Shown here one piece after another: positions 59,927 to 64,000 of a stretch of 64,000 nt of DNA; the stretch's first letter is position 1, and each line of letters starts with the position of its first letter. The stretch is from assembly GCF_014898815.1 (NCBI RefSeq), contig NW_026515450.1, forward strand, positions 496,001 through 560,000, written 5' to 3'. This DNA comes from Panonychus citri. Lineage: Eukaryota; Arthropoda; Arachnida; Trombidiformes; Tetranychidae. The notes under the pieces were generated by a model. That model worked only from the letters and a program-made list of their open reading frames with translations. It was not told the origin of the DNA and searched no databases. The translations under genes were made by a program, and so were the position numbers.

Positions 59927-61319
59927 CTGTAAACAAATTGTTTGTAAAAAAACAAACAAACAAAACAAAACAAAAAAAAAAGACAAAAACAAAAATAGAA
60001 ACAAAAAAAAAAGGTCAACAAAACAATTAATTAGCTCGTAAATAATATATTATATATAAAAGTTACACAGAAAAGTATATAATACAATTAGGATAATGGA
60101 TTAAATTTATTAATAATAATCTCTCTGGTAATCTATTAAATCAATATGAAACTTTAATCTAAAATGTTCAGATATATAATTAGAAATATAATCAAAATCT
60201 ACTTATTAGTATTTGGATTAACGTTTATATTATTTTTTTTCCTCTTTTGTGATGAAATTAAAATCATCATTTAATTGTTGTCTCTTTCCTAACGGTACTT
60301 ATGAAGGAAGGGGGGGAAGAGGAGCTTAATTATCAGTTAGACAATAAGTTAATTGTGATTAATTATTATTATTAATCAATATACATATCATATTTAGTTA
60401 ATACAACTCTCCCATTCATCCAATATACATGCTCAGATGTATAATCATGATAATTTGTTTTAAATCATTAAAGCTACAATTTAACTTACAGTTACTATAG
60501 TTACTAATAGTTGTACAATTTAAATGACAGAATCAAATGAACAAGAAAAAATCAACATTAAGCCAATAGCAATTTAACAAAAATTAAATTAAATTAAGCC
60601 AACTAACTACAATTAACTAAAAATATATAATAATATTTTATCACTAGAAACATTGATTAAACTAATTAATTGAGACATGGAAAACAATAAGTGTGTCTCT
60701 CAATTGAATTAATATTATTGGAAATAGTATTAAATTCATGCACAATTAGTAAACTGTAATCAAAAGGAAAATTAAATAACAACAACAACAACAACGACAA
60801 CGAGGATTTTAAATTGTTTGTTTTTTTTTGTAGATTCTCTTGATTAGTTGATTAGCTCAATAATTGTGAATGTTTAATTTGATTGGAAAATTAACTTCCA
60901 AGAAAATAAGTTTACAGAATGATTAAAATTTCTGATCAACATGATTTTTATCAAACGTTTATCATCTGGGAGTTTGTTTCTTAATATCATTATTATTATT
61001 ATTATCATTATTATTGTTATTGTTATTATTATCATTTTGAAAGTGGGTGGTAAGACCTTGTTGATGGACTTGATGATGATGATGATGATGATGATAAAAC
61101 TAGAAACCATTAGGAAGCAAAAGGAGAAGTGAAAAACAATCAATCTTATCTTACATTGGGAGAAAAGTTCTGAAGCAAATTTTCAAAGATTCAGTTGGAT
61201 TTTGCTTATTTTTATCTCTCTTTTTACCTTTACCTCGAAATATTTGCAGGTCAAACACTATGTCAGGTCAATCTAAAGATGGACATTCACTTGAAATAAA
61301 TTATATTATATAATAAAAG

Positions 61320-61326
<7 letters not shown>

Positions 61327-61351
<25 letters not shown>
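61327..61351. repeat. (GA)n microsatellite
   Basis: Pure GA run, one of several in the right-hand 4 kb (also 62780-62800). Confidence 0.85.
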
Positions 61352-63096
61352 TAAAATTTGATAGAGAAAAAAAGTAAAATAGTAACCAAAGCAAAAGAGT
61401 TTTTCTGTTTATCTATTTTTTTTTGTTTCGATATATATTATATATAACTTTAATTCGATCGATATTGTTCGAGTTCTATTTGGTAAAAATCTCGTTTTTC
61501 TTATAAAAAAAAGTAAGAGAGAAAAAGATGATGATGATGATGAGGTTGATCTTTGGGAGAAAAAGAAGTGAGAGAGAGAAAAAAATACTAAGGTTGCTCG
61601 AATTCCAATTCTTTATCTTTATCTTCATCTTCGATGGTGCTTACACATCTATTGACCATTGACCAGTCTCTATATTCTGGACAAAACTGATCTTTCTACC
61701 ATAACTTTCTGCTTCCATCTATCATCCCCTCACCTACTCTTCATCATTCTTATCGTTTTTTTTTCAATGGGTTATCGTTCGAGTGAGAAGGACAAAAATA
61801 AAAGTTCTAACATTTTTTCATCTCTTTTCGAATCGAATCGTAAAGCTTCATGTTGTTATTAATTTCTCTTTCTCTCTCTTGCAATTCTTTTTTTTTCTTC
61901 TCTGTTCTCTCTCAGATTCAATCCTCCTTTTCTCCTTCTTCTTGATCATCATCATTATCTCTCTCACACCAACCTCCTTCTTCTGATCATCTTCAACTTC
62001 CTCTTTCTCTCTCTCCCTTGTTAAAATTTTCTTCCTACTGTTTTCTATTTACTCATTTACTTTGGTTTCCTTTATTTTTCCATAGATTTTCATGGTAAAT
62101 CAGCAAATGATCAGGTTGATGAAGATGATGTTGTTATGATGAGCGAAGGAGAGAAAAAAATAAACAAGAAAACTATGATAAGTTAACCTTAATGGAGATT
62201 GATTTTGATCACTTGGAACAATTTAAATCAATCTTGTAAGTCTTAATCAAAAGCTATTTGCAATTTAGTGTAATCCAGTTTGCATGAAGATTGAAAATAA
62301 CAGAATCAGAGCTGAAACTGGGAAACAAAAATTTGACATTTCTAATAGTCCTTTTATTAGATATAATGTAAGATAACTTTTGAATTTACTATTTATTTAC
62401 TAGATTGAAATGATATTATGTATTATATTGAGTTGATTGAAAATGCATCAAATGTCAAACTTTTTTCTTATAAAGTTAACGGTGAAAGGAGGAGGAGAAG
62501 GAGGAGGTAAATGAGAGAGAAAGGAGAGAGGGAGAGGGTGGAGGTGGGTATTGGAAAAGGAGGAGATAGAATGAAGAAAATGAGAAAGGAAAACATAAAG
62601 ATAGTTCATGAGAAGCTGAGTAAGTGAAGATGAAGATGAAAATAACACATCATTCATTGAGTCAGACAACATTATTTCATGTAAATGGTGTAGAAAGAGT
62701 AAGAAAGAAAGAGAGAGATGATGATGATGATGAAGAGTAACAAGGCTCAGGAATAATGTATAAAAAGGTGAATTAGTGGAAGAGAGAGAGAGAGAGAGAG
62801 CCAAAGAAAAGTCTTTCTTTATTGTACCTCCCTCAGCTCATCATGAAAAGCCAATATTTTCTTGGTTTTTGTTCAATTACAGGGCTCAGATGATAGTTCG
62901 GCATTGAGATTGCTCAGGAAAAGGTTGAAATCGATCGATAAGATTTTTTTGCTCTCTCTCTTTCTCTCTCTTTCTCTCTCTCTCTTTCTGATCAAGGTTG
63001 GGCCCTTTCTTTCTTTCTTTCTTTCGTTTTTTCCTCACTCTCATTCTCTAGTCTCTCATCATTTTCATCTCCTTTATTATAACTATCCTGGGTTAA

Positions 63097-63100
<4 letters not shown>

Positions 63101-63138
<38 letters not shown>
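63101..63138. repeat. (CT)n microsatellite
   Basis: About 19 CT units; explains the Leu/Ser-rich frame around it. Confidence 0.9.
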
Positions 63139-63142
<4 letters not shown>

Positions 63143-63543
63143 CAAATTCAAAGGTCACCTTGAATAAGGTTTGGGCTTCACTTTTTTTCACATACATTTT
63201 GTATTTATCTCCCCTTTGTTAGTGAACATCATCTCTCTCTCTCTCTCTCATTCACTTACTCACTGAATGAATGCTCAGAATCAGAATCATCATCATATTT
63301 CCTGCAATATTATCATGTATTGCTAATCATAAATTTGCAAACATGGACAGAACTGATTTTCACTCCGGTGTGTGTGCTCCTAATGTTGACTGAAGTGTAA
63401 TTTCCTGATTCATGATAAATAATCACATCAAAAAACCAAGTATATTATGATAATCAAAATAATAGCTATCAACATTGTGGTGGGTATAATATGATCATTA
63501 TCACCACCAACAACTTGAACACCTTTACCTTAACCAGGTAACA

Positions 63544-63553
63544 GGGGGGGGGG
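63544..63553. repeat. Ten-base G run
   Basis: G10 in very A+T-rich DNA, directly after CCAGGTAACA. Exceptional for composition and prone to miscalling. Confidence 0.85.
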
Positions 63554-63823
63554 AAAGATATGAGCTAAAATGTTGGCAAATTATTTAGTAATTTTTTCCC
63601 TTTCCATGATAATATATCTAAATGAGCCTCTACAGACTTATCATGACATTTGATTTTACCTCTGGTAATTGTGTATTGTTACAATTGGTTAAAATAATAA
63701 AAGCCAAAGCATTTAATTGAACACCGAGATAAGCATCATGGTGGAAAACAATTCCCACAATGAAAAAGTTCAGTTCAGTTCAACTTTTCATTTCTTTCTT
63801 CCTCTCATTTTCTGTATTTAGTT

Positions 63824-63826
<3 letters not shown>

Positions 63827-63864
<38 letters not shown>
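63827..63864. repeat. (CT)n microsatellite
   Basis: About 19 CT units, with further CT-rich DNA on both sides. Confidence 0.9.
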
Positions 63865-63868
<4 letters not shown>

Positions 63869-64000
63869 TTTTTCTTTTCTCTTTCTTTTATCCTTTCAAC
63901 TTCTTTCATTCATTTCAATCTTTCTCTCTGTGTGTTTTCAGTAACATCGCCTCAGGCAATTTTCCTAGAGGCTGATATATCAAATTAGATGATATGACAG

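Larger units (their letters stand above)
59927..64000. other. Microsatellite-rich stretch with weak exon candidates
   Basis: Dominated by CT/GA repeats. Two weak plus-strand exon candidates: after TTCAATTACAG at 62881 (GSDDSSALRLLRKR...) and after TTTTCAG at 63942 (open to about 63992). Neither has a clear donor or a recognisable product, so they are not called as genes. Confidence 0.4.

Noticed and set aside
1..64000. tRNA or rRNA genes and CRISPR arrays
   Set aside because: No cloverleaf with B-box-like GGTTCGAATCC was recognised, no rRNA core sequence, and repeats lack regular spacers; a tRNAscan-SE or Infernal run would settle small RNAs.

Overview
The window is nuclear DNA of a eukaryote, most likely an arthropod and possibly a mite; that guess is an inference from gene content and style. 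It is strongly A+T-rich. Introns are short (about 60-730 bases) with GT/AG ends. Intergenic DNA is dominated by TTAATTG-like words, ATC/GAT runs and CT/GA microsatellites. The cellular genes are recognisable animal orthologues: the first coding exon of a RasGRF-type Ras exchange factor, ribosomal protein L18, a 3,527-residue Dmx-like/rabconnectin-3 alpha protein, a TXNDC17 thioredoxin-like protein and an N-acetylgalactosamine-6-sulfatase (GALNS).

Layout. 1-2.69 kb: no gene seen. 2.69-11.66 kb: a DNA transposon bounded by inverted, palindrome-rich ends. It carries a tnp2/CMC-like transposase on the plus strand and, divergently, two tandem paralogous genes on the minus strand that both look like BEN-domain proteins; all three have frame breaks. 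11.66-18.65 kb: A+T-rich DNA without a supported gene. 18,647-30,468: a complete Ty3/gypsy-type LTR retrotransposon with nearly identical LTRs, a 4-bp target duplication, one 2,102-codon gag-pol frame and a large third ORF. 30.5-37.3 kb: non-coding apart from the RasGRF exon (minus strand). 37.3-38.3 kb: RpL18 (minus), head to head with the Dmx-like gene (38.9-51.1 kb, plus). TXNDC17 (52.1-52.7 kb) and GALNS (53.3-55.0 kb) follow on the minus strand. 55-64 kb is microsatellite-rich with only weak exon candidates.

The most unusual item is the retrotransposon's third ORF. It is not a typical env. It combines a RING/TRAF-like cysteine cluster with a domain resembling REXO1/REX-family 3'-5' RNA exonucleases, in which most catalytic acidic residues are replaced. 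Its stop codon is supplied by the first three bases of the 3' LTR. The second unusual item is the DNA transposon's pair of BEN-like paralogues, which share two intron positions and phases. If RasGRF continues leftwards beyond the window, both transposons sit in its first intron, with the retrotransposon in antisense orientation.

The cellular genes show no common pathway. Dmx-like/rabconnectin-3 acts in V-ATPase assembly and GALNS in the acidic lysosome, but their proximity is probably chance. No tRNA, rRNA or CRISPR array was found.
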